From contig VUYV01000324.1 in the NCBI GenBank assembly GCA_008711295.1, forward strand, positions 622,128 to 686,127: 64,000 nucleotides of DNA, read 5' to 3'. The notes below the pieces were generated by a model. It did no database searches and was not told where the DNA came from. It worked only from the letters and a program-made list of their open reading frames with translations. Position 1 is the stretch's first letter. Each line of letters begins with the position of its first letter. The DNA comes from Anarhynchus alexandrinus. Its lineage: Eukaryota; Chordata; Aves; Charadriiformes; Charadriidae. Both the position numbers and the translations under genes were made by a program. This document shows, in pieces, positions 12,201-24,860 of the stretch.

Positions 12201-15091
12201 TTTTATTATTCAGGAAAAAAGCCAGTATATGTAGTACTGAGACTGAACTTTGAATCAGTTCGTCAATACTATCCCATGTGAATAAGTTAGACAACTCCCT
12301 AAAATGGTTCTTGCCTTTGGTTGATTTAAAGTCCTGAACTGACATTTCAACTATTTAATGTGTTCTGGATTTTAAGCACAAATAGTGCTACAGATTTTAA
12401 TATGTCAGTTAGGCATGTGTTTAGGTGTTTTATTGTATCAAAACCTCACATTCTGTGGCTCCATTGAGAAATTTCACCAGTTTCCTTTGAAGCACATTCA
12501 ACTATGTTATTCAGTGACAGACTTTTTTTCTCTAAGACCTATCAAAACAAACCTTTATTTTTGAATTACCATGAAGGTGAGTTATTTTCTGTTTGTCTAA
12601 GTGTTCTGTTTCTCACTTCACAGTTATGCTTCCCAGGCAGAGCAAATGGGGTACATTTAGCATCCTGACCTTTTCATAAGGACTCCTTTAAGAACGCAGA
12701 TTTCTAAATTGATGGTAGCTTTGTTCACACAGAGTCTCTGTTTCAAGTGCTGGTTTTGTGTATTGGCCCCTCATCCCTGAGGAGTATTCACAGAAACAAA
12801 CGCTGGCTTCTTAATGCTAATTTCCCTGGATTTCTTCTTTAAGCAAGGGAAAAAGATATGTTTTCCAGAGGACAATTAACAGTGGTTGATTTAGACGCCT
12901 TCTCTGAATCACTCTTCCAAGGACCTATCTTTGTCCATGGATTACCAAGGAAGCCAAGGGAGATTAGCCTCATGAGGCCAGTTAGCCTTTATGATTACTG
13001 CCTGTAGCCTTATATTTTATCTATACATCATGAATCACAGCTGAGCAGGAGTTGCCGGGTGATAAGACTTGGACCATTAGGTCAGGAGACAGTAAAATAC
13101 TTCTACTTCAGATCACTTTCTTTATACGGTTTTATGAATGACTGCTAAATAAAAAAATAAATACACATTTCTTTTATTAAAATAAATATATATTTTGTTA
13201 CAGTTTACTCTGTAATTATAGTAATATACATTCTATGCCGTATATTTGCAGTCCTGCATACCCACGCAGAGTATGCTAATAATGTAAATCTACTGAAAAC
13301 ATACAATTTTGAATTTACAGCCACAAGCATGAAGGCTTTGCTTTTTAAAAGGCATGAGGATTTGGAGCATAGTCAAAAGCAGAAAGTGGCTTATCATCTT
13401 TGGAATGCAAGAAGAAAAAGTTTGCAATGATGGCTAGTAAAATTGTGGGTCTGGAATAAGCAATACTATAGTAGGAGCACATTAATTATTCTGTTATTTT
13501 AAACCTCGACAGTTTACCAAAATTATACATGTATTATAAATGTACTCTTTTCCCTAAGCTTCATCCTTAAACAAGGGGGGAAAAAAAATAACTCATTTCA
13601 AAGGGGTAATTCATCATTGTTAAACCAGACACTTTTTCTGAAACACTCTTCCCCAAAAACCTGATCACTGAAGAAGCCCGTGGATGGTAATCACACATGT
13701 ATTACATATGTAGCATTTTCTGTTTTCAGGTAGGTGTTTCACATGGATCCAATGAAAAAGACTACATGCAGATATTTTGAATATAATTAATTAGACTACA
13801 TTTTCCAAAACAAAATCAATATAATATATACAAAGTATAATTAAGATACAGAAGAATCTACCCGCTATCAATTAGAAAAAATAACAACAGAAAATTCCCT
13901 TCTCATGTGTATAAGATCCTGATTCAACAACACATTTCTAATCTCAAGGTGCAGAGCAACGGTGAGAATTTTTACTGACTTTTTTGTCTTATCCTCTAAA
14001 GACAGCTCTTCCCTTTGAAACAAAACAAAATGGAAACAAATCACAACAAAAGAAAACACAACAAACACAGAACTTTCTTCCTCATTCTGTGTATACCTGC
14101 ATTACAGTTAGCAGTGCAAATTCATTGCCCAAAGACATGTCAAGCTTTATTTACCGTGTTTAAGCACCATTATTAGCTTGGTCATGGGACCTTACATTCT
14201 ACCATGGGCCAGAAAAGTGATTAGGAATCTTTGGCCCTGCACTTGCATTAAGCTTCATGTTGCCATGGGTATGTAACGGGTTTCCAAATAAGGTCATTTT
14301 ACATGAAATTAAAAAATATCCTGTCCTTAAAAGTATATGTGCTGAGAACCTCACAGCAGTTAGTGAATATAAGAAATCTACATTCAACTAGAATATCTAT
14401 TTTTCATAGATTTTCTTTAATCTAAGTAATATAAACTTTATAAAAAAAAATTGTTCCTTTGCTATTTGTCACTAGCCCTACAAAAATAAACTAATGATCC
14501 TACTAGAATCCTGCCAACCTACAGAACTAATGGAAGGAAAACCAAATAATGCAAAACCAAACAAGCAAACAAACCTCCCTTTGTTTCTTACAGACTCTTG
14601 GAAAATACAATTTTTCATGCCATGACACAGATAGAATATCTTTATTTTTAGATGTTGTGTTGCAGCAACAAGCCACAAATGTGAAAAGTATTTATCCTAT
14701 CTGGTTGCCTTGCAGGTTTGATTCAGATGGCTACTGACACAGGTCAGGCAATGTTGTCAATCAGGGTCATGTTGCCCATGCTGTCCAATGCTGATCTCTT
14801 TCTTACCCGTGTAAACTCAAGAAATAAGAGCCAGTAGAGACCGTACTGTATGGTGATGGAAATTATTTCTAATGCACTGTAGTTACAAGGTATTGCAGAA
14901 ATATGTACATCATTCACCCCTAGAAAATATTTCTTTTTTTTTCCACATAGCAAAGTGTCCTTTAATGAGAATGTCCCCATTCACCTTGATGTCCCTGTAC
15001 TTCACACATCACACTGCTGCAATATTAATTTGGTATCAGAAAATATCAGCACATTGAAAAACAGTGTCTGAAAATGACAAAAAAAAAAATC
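6239..15091. other. Non-genic stretch, no recognised repeat
   Basis: Almost 9 kb without a recognisable gene or transposon. The longest open frame unrelated to a transposon (6697-7062, plus, 121 codons) matches no family I know and ends at a splice-donor-like GTAAGT; I treat it as chance. Positions 12,600-13,130 are less AT-rich and of higher complexity than their surroundings and could be conserved regulatory DNA, but the sequence alone cannot show that. Homopolymer A/T runs are common. Confidence 0.65.
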
Positions 15092-16332
15092 ATCATAGAA
15101 TCATAGAATGGTTTAGGTTGGAAAGGACCTTAAAGATCATCTAGTTCCAAACCCCCTGCCATGGGCAGGGACGCCTCCCACCACACCAGGTTGCTCAAAG
15201 CATCAACCAACCTGGCCTTGAATGCTTCCAGGGATGGGGCATCCACAACTTCCCTGGGCAGCCTGTTACTGTGCCTCACCACCCTCAGAGTGAAAATTTT
15301 TTTCTGAATATCTATTCTAAATCTACCCTCTTCCAGTTTGAAGCCATTAACCCTCATCCTATCACTACATGCCCTTGTAAAAACTCCTTCTCCAGCTTTC
15401 TTCAGATACTTTCCAGATATCCTTCAGATACTGGAAGGCTGCTATAAGGTGTCCCTGGAGACTTCTCTTCTCCAGGCTGAACAACCCCAACTCTCTCAGC
15501 CTGTCCTCCTAAAAGAGGTGCTCCAGCCCTCTGATTGTCTTCATGGCCCTCTTCTGGACTTGCTCCGCCAGGTCCACATCCTTCTTATATTAGGGGCTCC
15601 AGAGCTGGACGCAATATTCCAAGTGAGTGGTCTCATGAGAGCGGAGAAGAGGGGCAGAATCACCTCCCTTGACCTGCTGGCCATGCTTCTTTCTGTGCAG
15701 TCCAGGATGTGGTTGGCCATCTGGGCTGCAAGTGCACATTGCTGGCTCATGTTGAGCTTCACATCAACCAACACCCCCAAGTCCTTCTCCTCAGGGCTGT
15801 CCTCAATCCATTCTCCACCCAGCCTGTATTTGTGCTTGGGATTGCCCTGACCCAGGTGCAGGACCCTGCACTTAGCCTTGTTGAACTTCATTAAGTTGGC
15901 ACAGGCCCACTTTTGAAGCCTGTCCCGGTCCCTCTGGATGTCATCCCTTCCCCCCAAGCATGCTGATCACTCCACACAGCTTGATGTCATTGGCAAACTT
16001 GCTGAGTGTGCTCTCAATCCCAACATCCATGTCACCAACAAAGATGTTAAATAGTACTGGTCTCAGTACCAGCCCCTGAGGAACACCACTTGTCACTGAT
16101 TGCCACTTGGACATCTGGCCATTAACTGCAACCCTTTGAGTGCGACCATTCAGCCAGTTCCTTATGCACGAAGTTGTCCATCCATCAAATCCATGTCTCT
16201 CCAATTTAGAGACAAGGATGTTGTGTGGGACAGTGTCAAATGTATTGCACAACTCCAGGTAGATGTCAGTTGCTCTTCCCTTATCCACCAATGCTGTAAT
16301 GCCATTGTAGAAGGCCATAAAATTCATATTCT
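15092..16332 (-). mobile_element. CR1 LINE with reverse-transcriptase remnant
   Basis: Minus-strand CR1 of about 1.24 kb. It starts at the left with two 3' octamers (ATTCTATG on the minus strand). The coding remnant of ORF2 is split over three frames. Residues from 16,351-15,941 hold reverse-transcriptase motif A ([13 protein letters not shown]), motif B (TSGVPQG) and motif C. Residues from 15,957-15,541 hold the '[13 protein letters not shown]' and '[20 protein letters not shown]' blocks, and 15,357-15,130 hold the C-terminal tail. Motif C reads FAND instead of FADD, so one catalytic aspartate is lost. A frameshift lies near 15,950 and another between 15,357 and 15,541; a short repeated segment around 15,397-15,431 disrupts the copy. 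Dead element. It is very similar to the copy at 45,441-46,452. Confidence 0.97.
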
Positions 16333-19148
16333 TATCTGCAGGTAAGATCAAATATCATCCCTCATCCTTTGCATTTGAGATATTAATGAAAAGGAAGATT
16401 GTTTGTAATTTATTATTTCTTAATTTAATGCAAAGCAAGTACAACAAAAAATCACGTTTTGTACAAATTGAACTAATATGAGCAAACTCACTAGAACTAT
16501 ACTTGCAAAGCATCCAGCTAAAGTTTTTGCATTGTCACATTGATTAATGCCCAACATCTGTGCCAAGTAGGCTGTAAACCTGTTTTTTGTTCAAGTGCTG
16601 TTGATATGCTGATGTTCAGGATAAGAAAATAGGTGCCATCTTATTCCCTGAAGAATAGCTTTATACATGGTCACTTGAATTGGAGTTTATTTCCTCACAG
16701 ACTCTAGAAGTAGATGATAATGTTCCATATTACAATTCCAGAAGGAACTTCACAAGTGGGAGTAGTAAAAACATTTCTTCTTCAACATGATCTGATAGCT
16801 TGACCTTTATTTAAGATGAAATTTACATGAATGACCTTAATATTTTGGGATTTCATTTTATTCCCACAGCTTCTGTGCATATTTTAAAATCTAACTAATT
16901 CATTCTCTATTTCAAGTTATTTTGTCATATCATGTAACTCTATAGGAAAATTAATGATTTATTTAAACATAAGAAAACTGTGGTTATATTTAATGGTCAG
17001 CTCGTAGGATGTAATTCAGTAAGTTGCACAGCTGTGTTTTAAGTTCCGAAAGTTTGTAAATGATTTAAAACTAAATGAAATAGAAGTAATAATTAACACT
17101 ATAATTAACATTTCCTTCGAAACACTAATATACTTTGCATTAATAATGCATACATAATTAATATAAGTGTAGTATTGTCCTAGCTTTTAAATTATTAGAT
17201 ATGCTATTTGGTAAATGGTTACTCATTTCATATTAAATTACTTTGGAAATACAGAAATTACACTTGTGCATACAAATAAAAGTTTTGCCTGTAAAAGAAA
17301 ATTTAATTAAAAAAAAAGAGAATGATTTTGTGTTTAAGTCCTCTTTTGGACATTAAGACTGAATTTGCCTAGAATCTGCCAGGTAGATCTATTTTATTTG
17401 CATTTGAAATTTTTTTCATACCAACGAGAGAAACCTGCTGAGTCATCTCCTCTTCTGTTTGCATTTGGATTTCTGCAGAATTGAATCCAGACCCTGCAAA
17501 AATTTCTAAGTTTAATAGAAGTGATCACACTGATGACAGTGGAACCATTCACTCAGAAAGACCAGCATGTGCATATACATCTGTAGATTTAGAGCTGTAA
17601 AAGGTCAAAATCAATCCCTCTTTAATTTATCAGCATTTTGCCTAGCAGACACTCAAACACCCAGACAAAACAAGATACAAAGTGTGATGCTGAAAAAAAA
17701 CAGAAAAGGGTCATTGCAGAATGTTTTAAAACCCTATACTAAGATAAATTTATATTCATAGCAACAGAAAATTACTTGAGAATAAAGAACCTATGCAATA
17801 TGTTTGAAGAGTCAAAAAGTTATGCTTTATTTAGACATCATCATGAATTTTACAGGAGTGTTGAAGTTGTTTTTCTTGATCATATGAACTTCTTCCACGC
17901 TGGATGATATGAATTCATCTGTTAGCTGCTAAAAACTACATCAAATAAAATCACCTCTGAAGAACACACTTTTTTTTTCCTTTGTGCTAGGTTGCACAGG
18001 AGTAAGACATTCCTAAAAACATAATGTGTTCTTAGTGCAGCGTCAGTATCATGATGTATTACCGGTGTGTATGGAATAGCTTAGAGTAATAAAATTTAGA
18101 AATTATCTGCAAATGGTCTTCATACCACTTTATTTTGCAAGTAATTCCACTTCCCACCTTGAAAAAAATAAAAATAAAAATACTTGTAAGGACAACATTC
18201 AATTCAACCCTATAACCCTTGTTTGCCTAAATTTGCATCAGGAATATACAAAAGCATTACCAAATATTTTATTTATTTGCTATTTTTATGAGACCCCATG
18301 TTGTATTTAAAAAGCAGTCAAGCCTCAAGGGTGGAAGGTTAAACCACAGGCGTTAAAGATATTTCCCTTTAATGATAGTTAAATACTTAACATTAATTTC
18401 ACATAACCAATTCTGGAGCAGTTATACCTGTATAATTAATTGCTGTTGTTGTCTTAAATATTTTCAACTATGCTATCAGCTATGGGCAGCTTCATTAAGT
18501 TGTTACATCATTTTGTATCAATAACTGACCACTTGTGTATATAGTCCTGAGACCTCTGGCACCATCCTGTGCCTGTGTACTTGCACTGTCACTGTTATTT
18601 TACATGCTGACTCCTCCACTACCGTCTTGAGATGGTTCACTTTCCCATACATTCTTCTGAGTCTTTGACTCCGGTTTCATTCGATACATTAGGGATTTCT
18701 AAACTTATTTGTATGTGCATCTGTAGCCCTTTCTCAGCTACTTGTTGTTGATACCTAATTACAGCAATATTAATGGCAATCATTAAAGTTGATCACTTAA
18801 ATTCATTTGACTCTTTTCAAGTTACAACACCCTTTATTAAAACATTGAATTCACAGTACTAATGAAAGAAATTATAATGATCCTATAGGAGTGAACATTA
18901 AACAATGAATACTGAAGCAGCTGCTATTTGTAACGTTATACAACTAATGTCCAAAAGCTGCTGTTTCTCCATTCTCAAATGATTAGACTTATTCTCATTT
19001 CCAGCTGATAAAACAAGAATTACGTGACAAGCTAATGACACTTAAAGCTTCGTATATTAAAATAATAAAAAGAAGTATCTCTGGGGGGAAAAAAAAAAAG
19101 AAAACAAACATTAGGTAGATTTTATTTCACTTTTGCTACAGGACTACT
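16333..19148. other. Non-genic AT-rich stretch
   Basis: Nothing recognisable beyond A/T runs. No open frame above about 65 codons, no repeat family signature. Confidence 0.65.
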
Positions 19149-19480
19149 CCAGTTCCTAAAGGGGGCCTACAGGAGAGCTGGGGAAGGACTTTTTACTAGG
19201 GCATGTAGTGATAGGACGTGGGGGAACGGCTTTAAACTGGAAGAGGGGAGATTTAGAATAGATATTAGGAAGAAATTTTTCACTTTGAGGGTAGTAAGGC
19301 ACTGGAACAGGTTGCCCAGAGAAGTTGTGGAAGTTCCATACCTGGAGGCATTTAAGGCCAGGCTGGATGGGGCTTTGGGCAACCTGGTCTAGTCGGTGGT
19401 GTCCCTGCCTATGGCAGGGGGGTTGGAACTCGACGATCTTTAAGGTCCCTTCCAACCTAAACAATTCTATGATTCTATGA
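19149..19480 (+). mobile_element. CR1 LINE, short 3' fragment
   Basis: Plus-strand CR1 of about 330 bases. It begins in the last part of ORF2 (the LKGAYRRAGEGLF-type block), runs through the [30 protein letters not shown] block in degraded form, and ends with the 3' untranslated region (GGTTGGAACTCGACGATCTT) and two ATTCTATG octamers at 19,463-19,480. The open frames seen here on the minus strand are antisense shadows. Strongly 5'-truncated, no target-site duplication. Confidence 0.95.
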
Positions 19481-22400
19481 CTACCCCAAAGCATCCAGGA
19501 TAGGCATTTGTGCTACATAAACATTCTAAGATATATTTTAAGAAATATGTGCAATATAATCACCTGACTAAATCCACAGGTTTTGCTTCTTTTCTTCATG
19601 TCTACATCACTTGTTTTGTGAAATAAGTGACCGTAAACTGCATGAGTTGTTGATTCTACTTAGAAATGTGATTCAGTCCCTCCAAGGTCAGGAAGACCTA
19701 TACATATTTGCTGCTTAATTCTTGCTTTCTACAAGATGAAGCAACGTGAAGGTCAATTAGTTTCTGAATCTTATTTTATAGGACCACTATATACTGTATA
19801 TTAGAACATATAACCTGCTTATCATAGGTCTGGTACTACTCCCACTGAAATAGCTAGGCATTTACCCATCAACTCCAGTGGGAGTTCAATGAGACTCTTA
19901 AAATCATTTCTATTCTATTTTCTTAATTTTTCTGTCCTCCTCTTAGGTCAGATCATCCTCCCTGCATAATGAGAAACTGTAATACTTACTAAAGTGTAGG
20001 AGAGACATTACTGATATTACATAATTTAAATACTACAGTCCTCTAATTTTACATTAAAACTTAAAGGCAATGTCAAGTACTTATTGAAAAGAAGTAATTT
20101 TTACTCTTGTTTGTTTGAAGACATTAAGTTGACTAAGCAAAGATTTTATCATGGTATTTTCCTGCTTTTCTCTTTTGTAAACATTAGTTCTTTTTTACAA
20201 GTTTGAAATGAGTTTAAAATTAGGGTACTTGCAATGTTTTCTGTTCACTTGAATCATTGTTAATTACAATACTGATGTAGAGACTACACTGGTAGTCATT
20301 ATCCCTTACACTGAATCTGATCATCATTTACGTCATTTGCAATGATTCTGATCTCAGGGAAGCAGCTTTTCCATCTTTCCTGTCTACCAAAGTTTTTATA
20401 TGGCACACCCCATTCCTGTTCTAGTTCTGCAGCAGCCAGTGCAATTTTCTTCTGTTTGCACAATTACAGAAAAACCGGTGTTTACATTTTTCCTCCAGTT
20501 TTAAACTGGAAAGGAGTCTGTGAAATGTTCTGAGACCAGCTACTGCTCCTCCAGTATGACCGAGACGTGGAACAGTGGTTAGTACAGGCCTGAGTGGTGA
20601 ACTGGATGCAGATGCCTGTTTTGAAGGACTGGAATTTAACTCAGTGCCTGAAAGTAGTGTAGTGCCACTTGGTCTCACCATCAGTGAGCAGAACCTGAAC
20701 AATTTTATGTAATAATTCAAATGCATCCTTTAGTACAACCTTTAAACAGAAGACAAGAAATAACATAAAGAGAGGGAAGAAATTCCCAAAGGATTTCCCC
20801 CCAAATACCTAAGACTTTTAAACATGGAAAGATGTCTCCAAGTCTAAAACCTGGTTCACTAAGTTTTCTAACAGTAGCTCTGAAGTAAGCTGCCTTGCTC
20901 ACTGAGGACACCGTGTATCAGGCACATCTTCAGAGTGCTTTTTTTCTAGCTGATTTAAGAATTGCAGGACTAAAGTGGGTTGTTTAGATAAGATTCCAAA
21001 AATTCTTGGCAAATTCTATAGAAAATTCTGCATCTTTGGTAGGATTCATTGTGATCTGCAGTGTAGTTGTCACATTTGAGAGTTGATTCTGGGCTTTATT
21101 TGTAGCAAGAAAAAGAGGGACACTTTATGGCATGAGCCATCTAATGTCTAGATGGATGTGTTGAATTGTACCCTAGAAATTCCACTTTTCCTTCACTGGT
21201 TGTAAATGGAACTTAGCTTATCAGCTCAGGAATCAGTATCTACATCAATTGTAGCTTAAGCTTTTGAAGCTAAGAACCTACATTCTAAATTTTACATGCC
21301 TTTTGTTACTTGTTGACTTTATTCCACAAAGTTGACAAGAATCATCAACAAGGTCATGCACAGACCTTGGCTGTGACCATATCCATGTACTGTGAGTTGT
21401 GAAAACACTAATATGTTTCTAGAATTTAAGAGTTTGCCATTTAAATTGAAATAATGTGCTTGGGAACTGAGTTGGAATATTGGAATATTGGAACGTCATT
21501 GAAAATGAGAATACACAAGTTATATCTTCCATATACCTTCAAAAACATAGCTGCTTAAAAAAAAGAAAAAAAAAGGCATTTTTATGAAAGTGTCAAATGA
21601 CATTAAATTTGTTTTACCAAAGAAGGAGGAGAAGAACATATCTCGGGAATAAGAATGTTTTGAATAAACTGTCCTGTTGGAAGTATATGCTGGTTTTAGT
21701 CAGAGAAGCAAGATTTAATTTTGGTGTTTGTATGACAATTTAGTTAAAGCAGTGACAGGAAAATTTACACGTCTAATGTTTGAATTATGGGTGCTTTTCC
21801 CACTATATCAATCATATTATAATTCAGTGGTTTCAATTGTTCGGAGCAGCATTTTAATTTTTCAGATAATAGTATTTTGCATTGCATAGGCTATTTCATT
21901 TTTGAAAGGTCTGCTTAGGAGAATTAAAGCTGCTCATAAAGCCAATATCCATAAAGCACTGGTGCCAGTCCTTCCGTTTTCTTGCAGAAGGATGCTTTCT
22001 TTACAAGGCATAAGAAAAAGAGGAAACATTCCTTTGCATTATTTTTTTCTTAGCAATCTGTGGAGTATTCCTCTAGAAGAATTATGTGAAGAGGCTCCAG
22101 ACAGTTTGTGGAGAGTCATTGCCTCTTTCCCTTTGTGGCTCAGTTTTTACACATAACACAATTCATTGCTTTGGAGTCTACATTATCACCTTTGTTTCTT
22201 TTTAATGAGATTAATGTAAATGGGTTCATGCACGACTTGTCAATCTCCTGTCTCTTGTCCATCATCTGAATGGAAGATAAACCCTTGCATGCATTTTATA
22301 CTTTAGCTGAAATGGCAACATTATTGAGAATTCTGATTTTTACTTTTAATCCCCAGTAAATTACTGGTTTCTTTGGAAGACAAAACGGTCTGATAATCAC

Positions 22401-23514
22401 CCTACAAAGTCTCATTAGACTACTGCACAGTTTCCAGAAGACTGGAGATTCACAGTTGCTTTCACTAATGAGCATCTTTGAAGTAGGCGAATGTATGCAC
22501 CATGTTCAGTTATGAGGAAAACAATAGAATAAAAAGAACCCTTTGCTCGTTCAAGAAATCCCCAGACAAGCTGGAGCCATGTTTTAAAAATATGGTGGGT
22601 GAGCCACAACTGGGAAGGACTAACAGAGCACTACATCTTTGCAGGGGGAATATCAAAAGGAAGTTTCACAACTTCATTTTGGAAACAGTGATGTTTTGGA
22701 TGTGTTTCCAAAATGAAATCACTCAACTTTCTGCAGCTTTCTGTCATCCTACAGCATGGCTATAGCCTCAAATACAGCCAATACTCATGTCACGTAATTT
22801 TTATTTTTATCGCCCTACATATTGCTGTTGGGCTGATTAGCAAACAACAAATTTAGTCCTTCACAGTCCAAGATCCTGTTTAAATACTGTCTGAATATTT
22901 ACAACGCACTTGAAAATCCAGAGGAAAAATTGTATTTACATAAGGAAAATGGCAATACAATACAACTATAGCAATACAAATACAGTAAATGTGGCTATTA
23001 ATAATGACATATGAAAGTCAGCTGTTAGCTTTGCCTTTGAATTCTTTCAGTTAACTCACTTTTCATGGGCAATATGTTTCGCCAACAATATCTTATCTAA
23101 AAGCTATTGTCATATTGTGGCATGGCATTTAATACTTCTAACCTCATGCTTGTTACATGTTACTTTGATAGCCGACACCATATCATTCAGAGGTAAGTCC
23201 AAAAATATCTTTCTCCAAAGCTTAATGTCTTTTTGAAGAATGTAGCCTCTCCTTGATGCACATTTATCTCCTAATAATGTTAATGGTATTTTATGCATTC
23301 ATTGATAGAGAACATAATTTGAGGACACTAAATATTTCCATACTGCATATATATAACAACCATATCTCAAAGTGCTCTAATTCTAACTTTATTTACAAGG
23401 CAGCTCTGAGCTTAGGGTAGTGTGATATTAAGATTCATTATTCAGCTACAGAGGGAAAAATACCAGCTCACATGCTAGGCTATCTATCTACAGAAATTAT
23501 CATCCAGCTTTGTT
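19481..23514. other. Non-genic stretch
   Basis: No gene recognised. Short open frames (at most about 100 codons, for example 20,421-20,726 minus) match nothing I know. A short block, GGAATATT, is repeated in tandem near 21,474-21,491. Positions 21,840-22,290 are of higher complexity than their surroundings and are a weak candidate for conserved non-coding DNA. Confidence 0.6.
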
Positions 23515-23632
23515 ATAGAATCATAGAATTGTCTAGGTTGGAAGGAACCTTTAAGATCATTGAGTCCAACCACCAATTTAACATTGCCAAAACCACCACT
23601 AAACCATCACCTCCAGCACACCCATCTTTCAG
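23515..23632 (-). mobile_element. CR1 LINE, 3' end only
   Basis: Minus-strand fragment of about 120 bases holding just the CR1 3' terminus: degenerate octamers (ATAGAATCATAGAATTG on the plus strand), the GTTGGAAGGAACCTTTAAG signature and GAGTCCAACC. The following block (CCACCACTAAACCAT) belongs to a CR1 subfamily different from the neighbours that carry the 'CCCCTGCCATGG' block. The right limit is uncertain because similarity fades between 23,600 and 23,632. Confidence 0.85.
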
Positions 23633-24429
23633 CCATATTCTTAGTTTCATAAAACTGGGACATAACCTTAGCTTAGGTAAATCAAAGTCTTTTTCAACAT
23701 ATCACATTTCTCATGAGAATATAAAAGAGGGAAAAGGGAATCCATAATATGGTATTGTCTCATGTTTTCAATCGTTCTCAAACTGTTTCTAAGCTCAAAA
23801 CTTTGGTTTTAGGTGCATGGATATTATTCCTGCTGAAGTCAATTAATTATATCTCTGCTGATGTAGCTCTGTTGAAATCAATGGAATTAAAACAGGAAAA
23901 AAATGGGCTCAATAGAAGCCTCAGCATGCATCTTGGAGCAGAATATCCATCTTCTAGTGAACCCATCACTGTTGCATTTGTGTGCCAATTAACCCAATTT
24001 CACTCATATGCTTATTTCACATATGCATATGAGTGAAAAAATTGGAATTGCAATCATAGTTCATTGTGTATTGAAATAAGTGATTCAGCAGGTGCTGTGT
24101 ACCTATTTTGCCAGGTAGAAATACATGTATATCAATAAGGAACATAAAAATATGAGAAAATGCTTACAGTCAATGACTTTGTATGAAGGTCAAGGCTAAA
24201 TCCTCTGTGGTATACTTCATCTCCACAAACCCTGAGGAGCTCCCTTTGCTTTTTGTCTTATCTTCACTTCTCCAACTTTTTCTCTTCATATTACTGGATC
24301 TTTTTCATGCTTTTTACAATATTCCTTCTCCTATCCCTGAAACAGGAATTCCACTTCAATATTATTTAAAATAACACAACTTAAATAGTGCAGGTAGCTT
24401 AGGAGAATACCTTTGGAGGATCCATAATA
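23633..24429. other. Non-genic stretch with a long inverted repeat
   Basis: No gene. It contains a hairpin-forming palindrome (23,994-24,045) and, at about 23,829-23,910, wording (GTTGAAATCAATGGAATTA) reminiscent of short old amniote interspersed repeats. The open frames at 23,472-23,747 and 23,749-24,036 match no family and the second simply runs into the palindrome. Confidence 0.55.
23994..24045. repeat. Inverted repeat (hairpin)
   Basis: Left arm 23,994-24,011 and right arm 24,025-24,045 are complementary: an 11-bp perfect inner stem (CACTCATATGC with GCATATGAGTG), then a 3-base bulge in the A/T run, then a 7-bp outer stem (CCAATTT). The loop is 13 bases. No transposon terminal structure or duplication was seen around it. 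Confidence 0.85.
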
Positions 24430-24860
24430 TACCCGTGCATGACTGTGCATGTGTGTCTCTGGTTAAGGGGAGACTGCGACTGGAGTGGAATTGTGGGTCT
24501 CGTGGACTCATAATACGCAAGAGAAAGCAACTGGGGAGTCCTGGCATCCAGGGGCCATTTACTGGGCAGATCGGAGGGATCCACATTGTAGACACTGATA
24601 GCTACCTCCCACAAAGGGACCCTCATTCTGATCAGCTAGAGAGGGGAACAGGATGAGGCCACTGGTGCTGTTTGTGTCTGAGTGCTCGGTGTGTCATCTG
24701 TGTTAATCCGTGTGCCTAGCCATGTGCACCTGGACTGTGTGTATGTGTGCATGTGTGCCTATTAGGAACATGACCAGTCTCGCTACTGGCTGGACCTGGG
24801 GACATGGAGCCATGGCAGCCTCAGCTCTGTCATCCTGCTGGATTCAGAACGCCTGACACT
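24430..24860. repeat. Unclassified GC-richer interspersed repeat, possibly retroviral
   Basis: This block differs sharply in base composition from the AT-rich DNA on both sides and contains TG-rich text (for example 24,667-24,760 with many TGTGTG/TGTGCC words) and a GC-rich end (GCTGGACCTGGGGACATGGAG). The wording resembles untranslated parts of avian endogenous retroviral elements as I remember them, but I see no LTR end, primer-binding site or coding motif, so the class is unproven. Short open frames on both strands (up to 77 codons) share no known domain. Ends are approximate and no flanking duplication was found. Confidence 0.45.

Noticed and set aside
15338..15850. 170-codon plus-strand open frame
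   Set aside because: Antisense to a minus-strand CR1.
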